Notes: a model not told the origin generated them from the letters alone. A DNA stretch of 64,000 bases from Clostridium sp. CS001 (GCF_020443565.1 NZ_JAIZZN010000011.1:1-64000); one strand, 5' to 3'; counted from the first letter of the stretch, positions 45,893 through 55,826 are shown. Program-made: numbers and translations.

Positions 45893-45980
45893 TAGCAGCT
45901 TTCTGCCACCTAGTAGTAGGAACCTTCAGCTACTTAGTTGTAGCCGCTTTCGGCTATTTGGTAGTAGCCGCTTCTGCTTG
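45893..45980. repeat. 24-bp tandem repeats spanning the gmd stop codon
   Basis: Units of 24 bp start at 45893, 45917, 45941 and (partial) 45965. They share TAG..GC..C plus a T/G-rich end (TTGGTAG, TTAGTTG, CTAGTAG). The copy reading into gmd encodes its last residues QAEAATTK and the stop; the next copies encode related peptides (PKAATTK, LKVPTTRW, QKAAITK) each ending in or near a stop codon. Confidence 0.8.
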
Positions 45981-47036
45981 TGTAATAAAATCTTCCGAAC
46001 TAATTCCTGCAATCTCCATCATATCCCCATCTACCATCATTTTTACTAAGCCTTTAAAATCTACTTTTCTTTCCCACTTTAATTCTTTTTCAGCTTTAGA
46101 AGAATCTCCCCAAAGTAGCTCTACCTCTGCTGGTCTAAAGTATCTTGGGTTAATATCCACTAATTCTCTTCCAGTTTCTCTGTGGTATCCTTTTTCAGAG
46201 GCTCCAGTGCCTTGCCACACTATATCAATGCCAACTTCTTTAAATGCTAATTCCACAAATTCTCTAACAGTATGAGTTTCATTTGTTGCAATAACATAGT
46301 CTTGTGGCTTATGTTGTTGCATCAATAGCCACATAGCTTCAACATAATCACCTGCAAAGCCCCAATCTCTTTTTGCATCCATATTGCCAAGAGATAACTT
46401 TTCCTGTTTTCCTGCCATAATGCTTGCCACTGCCCTTGTTATTTTTCTTGTAACAAATGTTTCTCCTCGCCTAGGAGATTCGTGGTTAAATAATATACCG
46501 TTACAAGCAAACAAATCATAGGCCTCTCTGTAATTTACAGTTATCCAATAAGAATATAACTTTGCTACTCCATAAGGGCTCTTTGGATAAAAAGGTGTAC
46601 TTTCGCTCTGTGGTGCACTACCAGGAAGACCTCCGAAAAGTTCTGAAGTTGAAGCCTGATAAAACTTACATTTAAGCCCACTTTCTTTTATGGCATCCAA
46701 TAACCTTAGTGTACCTATACCATCTGTTTCTGCAGTATATTCTGGTACTTCAAATGAAACCTGAACATGACTTTGAGCTCCTAGATTATATATTTCATCT
46801 GGTTTGATTTTTTCTATTAATCTATTCAAATTACTTGAATCCGTTAAGTCTCCATGATGAAGGAATAATCTTTTATTTCCTATCTCAGGATTTTCAAACA
46901 AATGGTCTATTCGTTTTGTATTAAAACTACTTGCTCTTCTTATAATCCCATGTACTTCATAACCTTTCTCTAATAATAATTCTGTTAGGTAAGACCCATC
47001 TTGTCCTGTTATTCCAGTTATTAATGCCTTTTTCAT
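45954..47036 (-). CDS. gmd: GDP-mannose 4,6-dehydratase
   Basis: 360 residues. It turns GDP-mannose into GDP-4-keto-6-deoxymannose, the first step to GDP-fucose. [19 protein letters not shown] is the NADP site, [14 protein letters not shown] and [11 protein letters not shown] carry the catalytic Ser/Thr and Glu, and [19 protein letters not shown] the Tyr-x-x-x-Lys; [17 protein letters not shown] is Gmd-specific. A strong family match. The last residues (about 350-360) come from a 24-bp repeat tract and may not be native. AAGGGGTG precedes the ATG. Confidence 0.96.
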   Translation of the reverse strand: MKKALITGITGQDGSYLTELLLEKGYEVHGIIRRASSFNTKRIDHLFENPEIGNKRLFLHHGDLTDSSNLNRLIEKIKPDEIYNLGAQSHVQVSFEVPEYTAETDGIGTLRLLDAIKESGLKCKFYQASTSELFGGLPGSAPQSESTPFYPKSPYGVAKLYSYWITVNYREAYDLFACNGILFNHESPRRGETFVTRKITRAVASIMAGKQEKLSLGNMDAKRDWGFAGDYVEAMWLLMQQHKPQDYVIATNETHTVREFVELAFKEVGIDIVWQGTGASEKGYHRETGRELVDINPRYFRPAEVELLWGDSSKAEKELKWERKVDFKGLVKMMVDGDMMEIAGISSEDFITQAEAATTK

Positions 47037-47056
47037 TTAAACTACACCCCTTAATA

Positions 47057-48106
47057 TTAACTAATTCTATCTTTAAGCTCTCTTATACTCTCCATTTCAC
47101 CCTTTTTTCCAACAAATATCATGTCGTCACTTTCCACCACAAATATATCCTCAAGCCCCGATATAACTATAGGTTTTCCATTACTAATAATAATGTTATT
47201 TTTACAATCAAAATTCCTTACTTGCCCCATGCAAACATTATTATCGCAATCTTTCTTACTATATCTCTCTATAGACCCCCAGCTACCCACATCGTCCCAT
47301 CCAAAGTCGCCTGGAACAACATAGATATTTTTTGCTTTTTCCATTATCCCAAAATCTACAGATACACTATCAACATTTTTATATTTTTCTTCTAGTACCC
47401 TATGGTAATCTTCTTCGCAGGTAGCGGCTATTTCGCTTAACACTTCAAAAGTATTTATCAAATACTGTCTTGTAAGTCTTAATATATTAGCTGCCTTCCA
47501 AATAAACATTCCACCATTCCACAAGTAGTTTCCATCTTCCAAATATTCTTTTGCTTTATGCAAATTCGGTTTTTCAACAAACTTCTTTACATGCCGTATC
47601 TCATATCCGTTTATTACACAATTCATGTGACTGTAGTTTATATATCCATAGCCAGTTTCCGGCCTATCTGGTTTCATTCCTATTGTAACTATTGCATCCT
47701 TATTCTTATCTACAAATTCATCAGCAGAACTTAGTACTTCTAAGAAACTTTCTTCATCATTAATGAGGTGATCTGAAGGTAATACTGCTATGGTAGCATC
47801 TCCATATATTTTATTAATATGAAAGGCTGAAAGTGCTATACAGGGTGCCGTATTCTTACCTACTGGCTCCATGATAATGTTTCTATGTGGTAAGTTAGGT
47901 AACTGCTCTCTAACAAGATCCACATATCTCTTGCCTGTCACTATAAATATTCTCTCTATAGGAATAAGCTTTTGTAGCCTTTTCACGCTTATTTGAATCA
48001 TTGTATCTTCGCTAAGTAACTTTAGAAATTGTTTTGGCTTTTCTTCCGTAGACAAGGGCCAAAATCTTGTGCCTTTTCCACCTGCCATTATCAATGCACA
48101 TAGCAT
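47057..48106 (-). CDS. manC: Mannose-1-phosphate guanylyltransferase
   Basis: 349 residues, the short form lacking the isomerase domain. It makes GDP-mannose from mannose-1-phosphate and GTP. IMAGGKGTRFWPLS is the nucleotidyltransferase signature with RFWP, FLKLLSEDTMIQISVKRL follows, VLPSDHLI is the metal/substrate motif, GYGYINY the mannose-specific block, and KFVEKPNLHKAKEYL with WNGGMFIWK closes the set. Feeds gmd directly upstream in the pathway. GGAGGG lies six bases ahead of the ATG at 48104-48106. Confidence 0.95.
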   Translation of the reverse strand: MLCALIMAGGKGTRFWPLSTEEKPKQFLKLLSEDTMIQISVKRLQKLIPIERIFIVTGKRYVDLVREQLPNLPHRNIIMEPVGKNTAPCIALSAFHINKIYGDATIAVLPSDHLINDEESFLEVLSSADEFVDKNKDAIVTIGMKPDRPETGYGYINYSHMNCVINGYEIRHVKKFVEKPNLHKAKEYLEDGNYLWNGGMFIWKAANILRLTRQYLINTFEVLSEIAATCEEDYHRVLEEKYKNVDSVSVDFGIMEKAKNIYVVPGDFGWDDVGSWGSIERYSKKDCDNNVCMGQVRNFDCKNNIIISNGKPIVISGLEDIFVVESDDMIFVGKKGEMESIRELKDRIS

Positions 48107-48143
48107 ACATTACCCTCCTTTATCAAAATCAGTTTATTTCCAC

Positions 48144-49088
48144 CTAAGCTGTAGCCTCTATATTTGCCTTTGATAATTCCATATAGTACTGCATTGTTTC
48201 CACAATGCCGTCCGCTATCGCATACTCTGCTTCCCAACCTAACTCTTCCTTAGCCCTTTTATTATCCAAATAACTATGAAGTATATCTCCTTTTCTTGCT
48301 TCTTTATATAACACATCTACTTTGCTTTTGGCAGCACATTTCATAACTTTAAATAGTTCATTAACTGTGATTGGCCTACCTGTGCTTATATTCAATAGTT
48401 CATTATCACCTTTGCATAGTGCAAGCATATTAGCCTTAACTATATCTTTAACGTAGATAAAATCTCTTGTTTGCTTACCATCTCCAAATATAAAAGCAGT
48501 CTCATTGTTTAGTAACTTATCTACAAATATTGAAACCACGCCACCCTCACCTTTAGGATCTTGCCTTATACCATAGACATTGGAATATCTAAATATAGTG
48601 TATTTAAGACCATATATCAGTGCATAAGTTTTTATATAATGCTCTGGAGTATGTTTTGAAATCCCATAAAAGGATATTGGATTAGATAGATGATCTTCAT
48701 CCACCGGAAGATACTTTGGATCTCCATATACTGCTGCTGAGGATGGATATATTATTTTTCTTATTCCAAACTCTCTGCAACATTCTAATATATTAATAGT
48801 TCCAACTATGTTGCTCTCTGCATCAAAAGCTGGCTTTTCAAATGAAGTTTGCACATCTATTTGTGCTGCATGATGTATTACTACTTCTGGGCGCTCCACT
48901 TCAAAAATCAACTTCAATTTATCCACTTCTTTTATATCACATTTATAGAATCTAGCTTCCGTATTTATATTTTTTCTACTTCCACTAGATAAATTATCTA
49001 TTATACATACATCATGATTTAAATCAATTAACTCATCCACTATATGTGAAGCTATAAATCCTGCTCCCCCTGTCACTAATACTCTCAT
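48144..49088 (-). CDS. NAD-dependent UDP-sugar epimerase (GalE-like SDR)
   Basis: 314 residues, an extended short-chain dehydrogenase. GGAGFIASHIVDEL binds NAD, HHAAQIDVQTS, YPSSAAVYGD with the catalytic Ser, YGISKHTPEHYI with Tyr-x-x-x-Lys and RYSNVYGIRQDPKGEGGVVSIF are typical of archaeal/bacterial UDP-glucose or UDP-GlcNAc 4-epimerases. The substrate cannot be told, but the window already has one galE, so a different role (for example UDP-GlcNAc/GalNAc) is possible. Twenty-five to forty bases separate it from manC, as in one operon. Confidence 0.9.
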   Translation of the reverse strand: MRVLVTGGAGFIASHIVDELIDLNHDVCIIDNLSSGSRKNINTEARFYKCDIKEVDKLKLIFEVERPEVVIHHAAQIDVQTSFEKPAFDAESNIVGTINILECCREFGIRKIIYPSSAAVYGDPKYLPVDEDHLSNPISFYGISKHTPEHYIKTYALIYGLKYTIFRYSNVYGIRQDPKGEGGVVSIFVDKLLNNETAFIFGDGKQTRDFIYVKDIVKANMLALCKGDNELLNISTGRPITVNELFKVMKCAAKSKVDVLYKEARKGDILHSYLDNKRAKEELGWEAEYAIADGIVETMQYYMELSKANIEATA

Positions 49089-49489
49089 CTATGATTACTC
49101 CTCTACTAATTAATCAAATTTAAATTCCTAAATTGTGTAGCGAAATTCAGAATTTAATATTGTAAATTTCCAACTAATCTTACAAGTTACAACCTCTGAT
49201 TCTCTTATATATCATTTTATATCTTATTTTACATTTTGTGTAATATCCTGTGTTTCATTATATAACCTTAGAAATTTATTTACAAGTTTAAAATCACCCA
49301 ATTTAGTGCATTAATAACCATATACTCCACTTTGCATCAAATCCCTTATTCTTTTACCATATTAAGTATTTTATTTAAATAAATGTAATATCCTTGCGAT
49401 AACTTTATTTACTTAATATATCTCTTTAAAGTGCTGCATTCGAGCCCTTCATTATTCTGCACCTGTCAACCTAATATGCTTTTACTTTC

Positions 49490-49535
49490 AAAAAAATGAA
49501 AAGATAGAATTTACATTCCAGTAAACTCTATCTCT
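49490..49535 (-). terminator. Terminator behind the sugar transferase
   Basis: On the minus strand AGATAGAGTTTAC and GTAAATTCTATCT pair across six bases and are followed by TTTTCATTTTTTTG. The 520-bp gap 49089-49610 contains only this and an AT-rich region, with the promoter of the epimerase gene presumably inside. Confidence 0.8.
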
Positions 49536-49610
49536 ACTTTACGATATAACTTCTATTTCTCTTTTACACGAATCCCTACAATAATAGTTTATTTTATAAT
49601 AGCTAAAACA

Positions 49611-50279
49611 TTACCTTGCCCCTTCATCCCCAAACAGCACTCCAACAGTTTTGAAAATCAGCCCAATATCTATTAATGTGGTTCTTTCTTCTATATACTG
49701 AACATCCATCTCCATCCATTCCTCAAAACTAACATCGCTTCTACCCCTAACCTGCCAGTAACAAGTTAACCCTGGTTTTGCAACTAATCTTTGTTTTTGA
49801 AAAGAGCTAAATTGTGCTACTTCTTTGGGCAGACTTGGCCTTGGTCCAACTAAGGACATTTCGCCCTTTAGTATGTTAAAAAGCTGAGGTAATTCATCTA
49901 TACTTGTCTTTCTTATAAATTTTCCTACCTTAGTTACTCTCGGATCTTCTTTCATTTTGAACATAGGTCCTGACATTTCATTTTGACCTTGAAGCTTCTC
50001 TAGCAGATACTCTGCATTTGTACACATAGATCTAAATTTATACATCATGAATCCCCTACCGTCCTGTCCAATTCTCTCCTGAGTAAAAAATACAGGTCCT
50101 TTTGAACCTAGCTTAATCCAAATTGCCACTACAATCATAACCGGGGCTAGTAATAAAATTCCCCATAAGGCCCCTATAATATCGATTATTCTTTTGATTA
50201 TAAAATATCCCACATTTTTCTCATATTCACTTACAATCTCTAACTGTGTCATTCCCGAATTTCTTTCCAAGCTTTGCAC
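49611..50279 (-). CDS. Initiating sugar-phosphate transferase (bacterial sugar transferase family)
   Basis: 222 residues. It moves a sugar-1-phosphate from a nucleotide sugar to undecaprenyl phosphate, starting the repeat unit. One membrane hairpin (residues 27-55, KRIIDIIGALWGILLLAPVM) is followed by the catalytic core: GPVFFTQERIGQDGRGFMMYKFRSM, KVGKFIRKTSIDELPQLFNI with the Asp-Glu pair, and MSLVGPRPSLP. It is the short monotopic type. The GTG at 50277-50279 has GGGAGGAG five bases ahead. It has its own terminator; the manA gene lies upstream. Confidence 0.95.
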   Translation of the reverse strand: MQSLERNSGMTQLEIVSEYEKNVGYFIIKRIIDIIGALWGILLLAPVMIVVAIWIKLGSKGPVFFTQERIGQDGRGFMMYKFRSMCTNAEYLLEKLQGQNEMSGPMFKMKEDPRVTKVGKFIRKTSIDELPQLFNILKGEMSLVGPRPSLPKEVAQFSSFQKQRLVAKPGLTCYWQVRGRSDVSFEEWMEMDVQYIEERTTLIDIGLIFKTVGVLFGDEGAR

Positions 50280-50529
50280 TTAAACTCCTCCCTTCATTTT
50301 GAAATATGAAATCCCTCTTTCCTTCCTAATCACTTATTATCACTTCATAACTTAATCTAAAATTTATACAAATTCAAAAACTTCATTTTGTTTTTGTTAT
50401 TAATATTTTGATTTATACCTTTCACTTTTACTGTTATCTTACATCTTATCCAATTAAATTGATTTTAGTACATATAAATGGTAATTTTATTACAAACTGT
50501 TATTTAACCGATTTTTTCTATAAATCTCA

Positions 50530-51360
50530 CTATACACTGGATTTAATTAATTCCATATTCCCTTCAAATGTATACTCTGTTCCTTTTGATATATATATCG
50601 TTTCTTCTTCCTTCAATTGCATTTTTTCATTGTTAGCAATTATTACCCCTTCACCATGTATTACAATATAGCTATGGAGGCGCTCATTGACTTTATCCTC
50701 ATAATTCTTATCAACAATAATTTTTTCCACTTTGAAATAAGGTGTCTCTAACTTATGAAACTTATGGATTTTCCCACCTTTACTTTCACTTTCGTAATCT
50801 ATAACATCTAAGGATTTCTCAATATGCACCTCTCGCCCTCTTCCCCAGTCATAGAGTCTATAAGTGATATTGCTATTTTGTTGTACCTCAATAAGCTTTA
50901 CCCCTGCCTCTATGGCATGAACAGTACCTGCTGGTATATATATAAAGTCTCCTTTTTTAATATTAATTCGCTCTAAATACTCAACCAATTTACCTTCTTT
51001 TATGATTGTTCTTAACTTTTCTTTATTTAGCCCCTTCTTTATTCCCAGTACTAAAGTTGCCCCTTCCTCTGCTTCTAAGATATACCAACACTCAGTTTTT
51101 CCATTAGTTTTTTCAACTCTATTAGCATAATCATCATTTGGATGAACTTGCACAGATAAAGCACCTTGTGATTTTATAATCTTATTTAAGATTGGGAAAT
51201 TAAAACCATCCTCTAAAACTGCTGCCAATTCCTGCCCTTTATAAATTCCTTCTTCTATTTTAGATTTCCCCTCTTCATTACATGAAAGTACCCATTTTTC
51301 CCATCCCCATATCTTTTCAATTAAACATGGTTCTAATTTTAAAATGGACCCATCAAACAT
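50530..51360 (-). CDS. manA: Mannose-6-phosphate isomerase, class I
   Basis: 276 residues, somewhat shorter than the usual 310-320. It interconverts fructose-6-phosphate and mannose-6-phosphate, the entry to GDP-mannose. WGWEKWVLS, LSVQVHPND with the zinc-binding Gln and His, KTECWYILEAEEGA with Glu, and YIPAGTVHAIEAGVKLIEVQ with His are the metal-site blocks. GRGREVHIEKSLDVI is the substrate region. The gene supplies manC and gmd; no phosphomannomutase is present in the window. GGGGGAG precedes the ATG. Confidence 0.94.
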   Translation of the reverse strand: MFDGSILKLEPCLIEKIWGWEKWVLSCNEEGKSKIEEGIYKGQELAAVLEDGFNFPILNKIIKSQGALSVQVHPNDDYANRVEKTNGKTECWYILEAEEGATLVLGIKKGLNKEKLRTIIKEGKLVEYLERINIKKGDFIYIPAGTVHAIEAGVKLIEVQQNSNITYRLYDWGRGREVHIEKSLDVIDYESESKGGKIHKFHKLETPYFKVEKIIVDKNYEDKVNERLHSYIVIHGEGVIIANNEKMQLKEEETIYISKGTEYTFEGNMELIKSSV

Positions 51361-51819
51361 CTTAACTCCCCCAGTTCTTCAGTTTTTTAGAGAAAATAAA
51401 CCACTGCTATTCCTTGAAAACTCCACAATAAAATTACGGACGAAATAAAACTCCACTATTATAGATTCTTCTATAAGAATGGAGTGGTTTCACTATTCGC
51501 TCAACATATTCAAAGTGACCATTTCAGAATATGTTTCATTGCTTCCAATAACTTTATTACATTTATTTAGCCTACAAATATTATTATATTTTATATGGTA
51601 AATTTTTACTATTAGAATATTAATCTAAATTACTACTGATTTTTTTAATATATTGCATAATTTTAATATTAAGCTTTCATTACTTCGCTAATATGTCATT
51701 AATTTATCCTTTTATAAATTAATTTCTCATTATTTAGTGAAAATAACTATATGGGTAATTTGATTGCAACCGATTATATATAACCCTTCATAAGATTCTA
51801 ATTTAACAACAAAAAAATT
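51361..51819. other. Non-coding stretch upstream of manA
   Basis: A partial inverted repeat (AACTCCACT ... AATGGAGTGGTT, 51448-51492) is the only structure visible in this 459-bp region. No credible gene or ribosome site was seen. Confidence 0.35.
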
Positions 51820-52324
51820 ATGATTATAGTAATAATCATAATTAGAGAAAGTTTGAAATTCCTAGTTAGTTTCTTTCTTATGTTTGCTGTGATTTTAATG
51901 CAGCTTAGCTTTTTTGTTAGTCTTAAAGTTTTAAACGGAGACTTTTATAAAAGCACACTTAGCAAAAGTGACTACTTCCACTTAATAAGAAAGGATATAG
52001 ATTTCGGTTTTAAAAACCTAAGTATGATAACCTCTATCTCAGAGGAAACATTTACTAGCTCAGTAAGTGATGCTGCTATTATAGACCTTTCCAATAGAAA
52101 TATATGTATCGCTGAGTCCTATATGAAATATGATAAGCGCTATATTGTTAATCTATATATTTGCTACATTATTTATGATGACTTTATTGGTATTTTTGAA
52201 TGGGAGGAGCCCCAGAGGAGTGTTCTTATGGATAGGTTCAAGCCTTATACCGGCATCTATAATAACACTTGTTCCTTATATTTTAGCCTTGTATTATAAA
52301 ATCCCAAATAGATTCTCTATCTAA
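51820..52324 (+). pseudogene. Frameshifted membrane protein gene
   Basis: The first frame (from 51820) gives RESLKFLVSFFLMFAVILMQ, then KVLNGDFYKSTLSKSDYFHL and FGFKNLSMITSISEETFTSS, which looks like the N-terminal half of a clostridial two-to-four-helix membrane protein. The C-terminal half reappears in another frame (FLNGRSPRGVFLWIGSSLIP, then a hydrophobic end), so a frameshift and loss of the middle have disrupted it. Original role unknown. Confidence 0.55.
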
Positions 52325-52690
52325 AAAAGATTTCCAGACCGCATCAAGATAATACCTTGAATCTCTATTTCACGGCAAAAAACCCACCAAAATATTATTT
52401 CAGTCCACCCGATACCCTTACAAATATTAGGAACAAGTTGGACAACTTTTGTTTGCTATTCTGAAGAATTATAAACTTGCTGATGAAATCTGCGGGACAA
52501 CGGGACAAGTGCTGCAGGAGATAGTTATTCAATAAGAAAAGCACAATTTGCATATGGAATTTATACTATGGTTTCGGCTTTATTTAAAGGGATTATTCGA
52601 AACACTGTATGGCTTGGTCATGCAGGACTCAAAATATGATTTAGCAATTTAATTAGCCATAAAGTTTCTAACTTACAGTTTAACGGGTAT
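52325..52690. other. Decayed region, no intact gene
   Basis: A plus-strand open stretch near 52490-52640 reads GTSAAGDSYSIRKAQFAYGI and onward to HAGLKI, but it has no ribosome site or start codon and I cannot place it in a family. The rest of the region shows nothing. Confidence 0.35.
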
Positions 52691-53476
52691 TTATGTTTTA
52701 TTATATGAATAATCCTTGAATAACTGAAATATGCTTTTCTTTTTCATTAATTTTTGCACATTAACTTCAATATCTTCATCTAAAAGTAACAGTTCTAAAT
52801 TTCTAGATATTTTTTTCTCTATTTCACTATCTATTGTCTTTGCTGCTTTAAATCCACCTATAAGACCTGGGCATCTTCTATTTATAGAATGAGCATCTGA
52901 GGCTATGAAGTTTGCTAGACCTTCTTTCACCAATAGCTTAGCACAACTTTGAACCTTTTTTCCAAATATACCTTCTAAGCTTCCCGTATTAATTTGAAAA
53001 TTACAGCCCTCTGCAATAAAATCATTTATATTAGTTGGTACTTCATATATATATTTATATCTTTCTGGGTGTGCAATTATCGGTTTAATATCAAGAAGCC
53101 TTAGTTCATAAATTAAATCCAAAGCGTCCCTCGGCAACTTATCCATGGGAAATTCAATAAGCATGTAGCTTGTTCCGTTTATCCCCCTTAGCTTGCCTTC
53201 CTTACATAACTTCAAAGAATGTTTATCTAGCATTACCTCTTGTCCTAAAAGCATTTCTACATTTATGCCAGCTAATGCAGCAGCAATTTTTAATTCCTTA
53301 TACAGGTCAAAAACCTCTTCATAGTGATTTTCGTATATGCCCTTTATATAATGTGGAGTAGCTACTATGGTTTTAGTGCCTCTATCTTGTGCTAATTTTA
53401 GCATTTCAATGCTCATTTTCATGTTCTTTGATCCATCATCTATTCCTGGAAGTATATGACTATGAATATCAATCAT
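52691..53476 (-). CDS. CpsB/YwqE-type protein-tyrosine phosphatase (PHP fold)
   Basis: 261 residues. It is the manganese-dependent phosphatase that removes phosphate from the BY-kinase of capsule loci. IDIHSHILPGIDDGSKN holds the His-x-His and Asp ligands, VATPHYIKG and GQEVMLD follow, RLLDIKPIIAHPERYKYI and NFIASDAHSINRRCPG complete the PHP metal set. It is 21 kb from its partner kinase (30243-31661), with the whole polysaccharide locus between. AAGGTGTAAGG precedes the ATG. Confidence 0.94.
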   Translation of the reverse strand: MIDIHSHILPGIDDGSKNMKMSIEMLKLAQDRGTKTIVATPHYIKGIYENHYEEVFDLYKELKIAAALAGINVEMLLGQEVMLDKHSLKLCKEGKLRGINGTSYMLIEFPMDKLPRDALDLIYELRLLDIKPIIAHPERYKYIYEVPTNINDFIAEGCNFQINTGSLEGIFGKKVQSCAKLLVKEGLANFIASDAHSINRRCPGLIGGFKAAKTIDSEIEKKISRNLELLLLDEDIEVNVQKLMKKKSIFQLFKDYSYNKT

Positions 53477-53507
53477 CCTTACACCTTCTTATCACATTTT
53501 ATAAACT

Positions 53508-54344
53508 TTAGTGCTTCTTACCCTTACCCTTTTCTTTCCCTTCCCTTTGAAACGCCCCCTGAGCATTTATTTCTCCCCCTACGAGTATTATTATGGAGGT
53601 TATATAAAGCCATAACATAAGTACTATTACTGCTCCAATCCCACCATACACACTTGAATAATTGTTGAAGTTATTCACATAATATGCAAATCCTAAAGAA
53701 GCTACTAACCAACCTAGGGTTGTAAAGATGGCTCCGGGTACTACCTCTTTCCAATTTAGTCTCCTGCAAGGAGTAAAATGATATAATGCTGCAAATATAA
53801 ATATCATCCCTCCTAGAATCACTACATATCTTAGTATATCAAAGCCCAATATAAAACTACTAGATACATCAAAGCGTGCTTGAATAACTCCACCTATGGT
53901 TTGCCCAAATACTATCAATGCCACTACTCCTATAATAGCAAGTGCAAGACCCATCATAAATAACATAGAAATACTAAGGGTTTTCCAGTAAGGCCTAGTT
54001 TCTTTTTCATCATAGGCTTTGTTTAGGCCTCTAATTATGGATCTAAACCCACTGGACCCAGTCCAAACTAATCCCATTATACTTAATGGTAGTAAATTTC
54101 CACTTTTTGAATCAAATACTTGTATAACCGTAGTATAAATTAGATCAAAAGAATCCTTGGGCATTATCTGACTTAAGTATATTAGCACATCCTTACTTTG
54201 CAAGTCACTATACCCTAACATACTAAGTAAAAGAAGTAAAAACGGAAAAAATGATAGCAATAAATAATAAGTAACTTGTGCTGCTAAGGCATCAATCTCA
54301 TCATCAATAACCCTTGCTATAAGTTGTTTTAGACTAATTAACAT
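53508..54344 (-). CDS. YihY/BrkB family membrane protein
   Basis: 278 residues with six to seven membrane helices. The family blocks ALAAQVTYYLLLSFFPFLLL, GLVWTGSSGFRSIIRGLNKAYD, LYHFTPCRRLNWKEVVPGA and GGIGAVIVLMLWLYITSIIILVGGEINA are all in place. These proteins were once labelled RNase BN, which is wrong; their function is unknown, with transport suspected. The C-terminal tail is Lys/Gly-rich (GKEKGKGKKH). AGGTGGTGATT precedes the ATG. Divergent from the nitrilase gene. Confidence 0.94.
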   Translation of the reverse strand: MLISLKQLIARVIDDEIDALAAQVTYYLLLSFFPFLLLLLSMLGYSDLQSKDVLIYLSQIMPKDSFDLIYTTVIQVFDSKSGNLLPLSIMGLVWTGSSGFRSIIRGLNKAYDEKETRPYWKTLSISMLFMMGLALAIIGVVALIVFGQTIGGVIQARFDVSSSFILGFDILRYVVILGGMIFIFAALYHFTPCRRLNWKEVVPGAIFTTLGWLVASLGFAYYVNNFNNYSSVYGGIGAVIVLMLWLYITSIIILVGGEINAQGAFQREGKEKGKGKKH

Positions 54345-54563
54345 AAAATCACCACCTACTGTACTTATTTTAATAAAATATTAAAATATAACGTTCATTA
54401 TATAATATATATTATACACCTACATAATTCCATATTTAAGCCTATAATTCCTCTTTATATTAGCCTATCCACTTAAGTCCGTATATAGTTACTTTAAGTC
54501 CTACCTCTGATATAATATGTATTATAAGCCCATTTTATTAATAATTAAAAGGAGTTTTGATCT

Positions 54564-55340
54564 ATGAGATTAGCACTAGCTCAATTAAACATTGCTTTTG
54601 AAGATAAACTTGCAAATAAAGAAACTGTCCTACAATTCATAAAACATGCATCTTCTGATAAGGTTGATATAATACTTTTCCCCGAAATGACTTTAACAGG
54701 ATTTTCTATGAATACTTCTCTTATAGGTGAAACTAATAAAGAAACTACAGAATTCTTCAAAGAAATCAGTACTAAATTTGATATTATCATCGGTTTTGGA
54801 TATGTAGATGGTACCTCTAACAGTAAAAATAAATATTCTATAGTGTCCCCTCATCAGGACGAACTTATAAATTATAGTAAAATTCATCTCTTTTCCTTTG
54901 CCTTCGAAAATGAATTTTATGAAAGTGGAAATGAGCTTAGCTTTTTAAATACCTTGGATTTTACTATTTGCCCTTTAATCTGCTACGACTTGCGCTTTCC
55001 AGAAATATTTCAAATAGCTTCAAAAACTGCAAACTTAATTACCGTTGCCGCTAACTGGCCTGTAGAGCGCCGTGATCACTGGATTACTTTGCTTCGTGCA
55101 AGAGCCATAGAAAATCAATGCTTTATCGCAGGCATAAACCGTGTCGGAGAAGGTAATGGGCTAAGCTATAGTGGTGACTCCATGATTATAGATCCACTTG
55201 GAAACATAATCAGTAACTTATATATGGAAGAAGGCCTTGTTATAGCTGATATCTCCCCTACAGATGTAACTGCAGTTAGAGAAAGCTTTAGGCTTAAAGA
55301 AGATAGAAAAGAAACCTTGTATTACAATATGGGTTTATAA
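54564..55340 (+). CDS. Carbon-nitrogen hydrolase (nitrilase superfamily)
   Basis: 258 residues, a typical length. The Glu-Lys-Cys triad is visible: FPEMTLTGFSM (Glu41), KIHLFSF (Lys) and CPLICYDLRFPEIFQ (Cys in the CYDLRFPE motif). VAANWPVERRDHWITLLRARAIENQ is the further conserved block of omega-amidase/YafV-like enzymes. It hydrolyses amides such as 2-oxoglutaramate or related damaged metabolites; the exact substrate is not shown. AAAGGAG precedes the ATG and a terminator follows. Confidence 0.94.
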   Translation: MRLALAQLNIAFEDKLANKETVLQFIKHASSDKVDIILFPEMTLTGFSMNTSLIGETNKETTEFFKEISTKFDIIIGFGYVDGTSNSKNKYSIVSPHQDELINYSKIHLFSFAFENEFYESGNELSFLNTLDFTICPLICYDLRFPEIFQIASKTANLITVAANWPVERRDHWITLLRARAIENQCFIAGINRVGEGNGLSYSGDSMIIDPLGNIISNLYMEEGLVIADISPTDVTAVRESFRLKEDRKETLYYNMGL

Positions 55341-55374
55341 TTGTACTATTCCTTAGAACATAGGAATAGTACAA
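55341..55374 (+). terminator. Terminator of the nitrilase gene
   Basis: TTGTACTATTCC and GGAATAGTACAA pair perfectly across ten bases, immediately behind the stop codon. A second hairpin (GAAGTTATCC ... GGATAACTTC, about 55414-55443) lies further on. Confidence 0.75.
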
Positions 55375-55556
55375 TATATTTTCAGATAATTTTAAATTTA
55401 TCCACAATTAAAAAGAAGTTATCCACCAAAAGGGGATAACTTCTTATATTTATGCACAGAAGTAGCTATATATTTCTGATAATAATGAATTTTTATAAGC
55501 CTTTTTCGCTCTATATAGAATAATTATGCACAGGTTGAAGTCTTAATTTATTTGAA

Positions 55557-55826
55557 TCATAACATTTTATAAATATATTTGAAAAATATAAATACTTCTA
55601 CTATAAGTATAAGTGGTATCCCTATGACAAATTTATTATGCTTAGTTTTATGCCTAAATAAACGCATACCCATAAATATACCCAAAGCACCATAAGCAAC
55701 TGCTATAGCAAAAAGAGTATTCTCTGGCGTCCTCCATTTGCCTCTTCGTGATTTCTTTTTATCTGAATACATCACAAAAATGCCCAATAAATTGATAAAC
55801 AAAAGATAATACAAAAAAAACTTCAT
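55557..55826 (-). CDS. DUF1294 family membrane protein
   Basis: 89 residues with two to three membrane helices. The family pattern is YSDKKKSRRGKWRTPENTLFAIAVAYGALG, then GMRLFRHKTKHNKFVIGIP. Members are widespread and uncharacterised, sometimes fused to a cold-shock domain; none is fused here. The ATG at 55824-55826 has AAGGAGAAAGC ahead; an upstream frame adds six residues (MKEGES) that contain this ribosome site. Confidence 0.9.
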   Translation of the reverse strand: MKFFLYYLLFINLLGIFVMYSDKKKSRRGKWRTPENTLFAIAVAYGALGIFMGMRLFRHKTKHNKFVIGIPLILIVEVFIFFKYIYKML

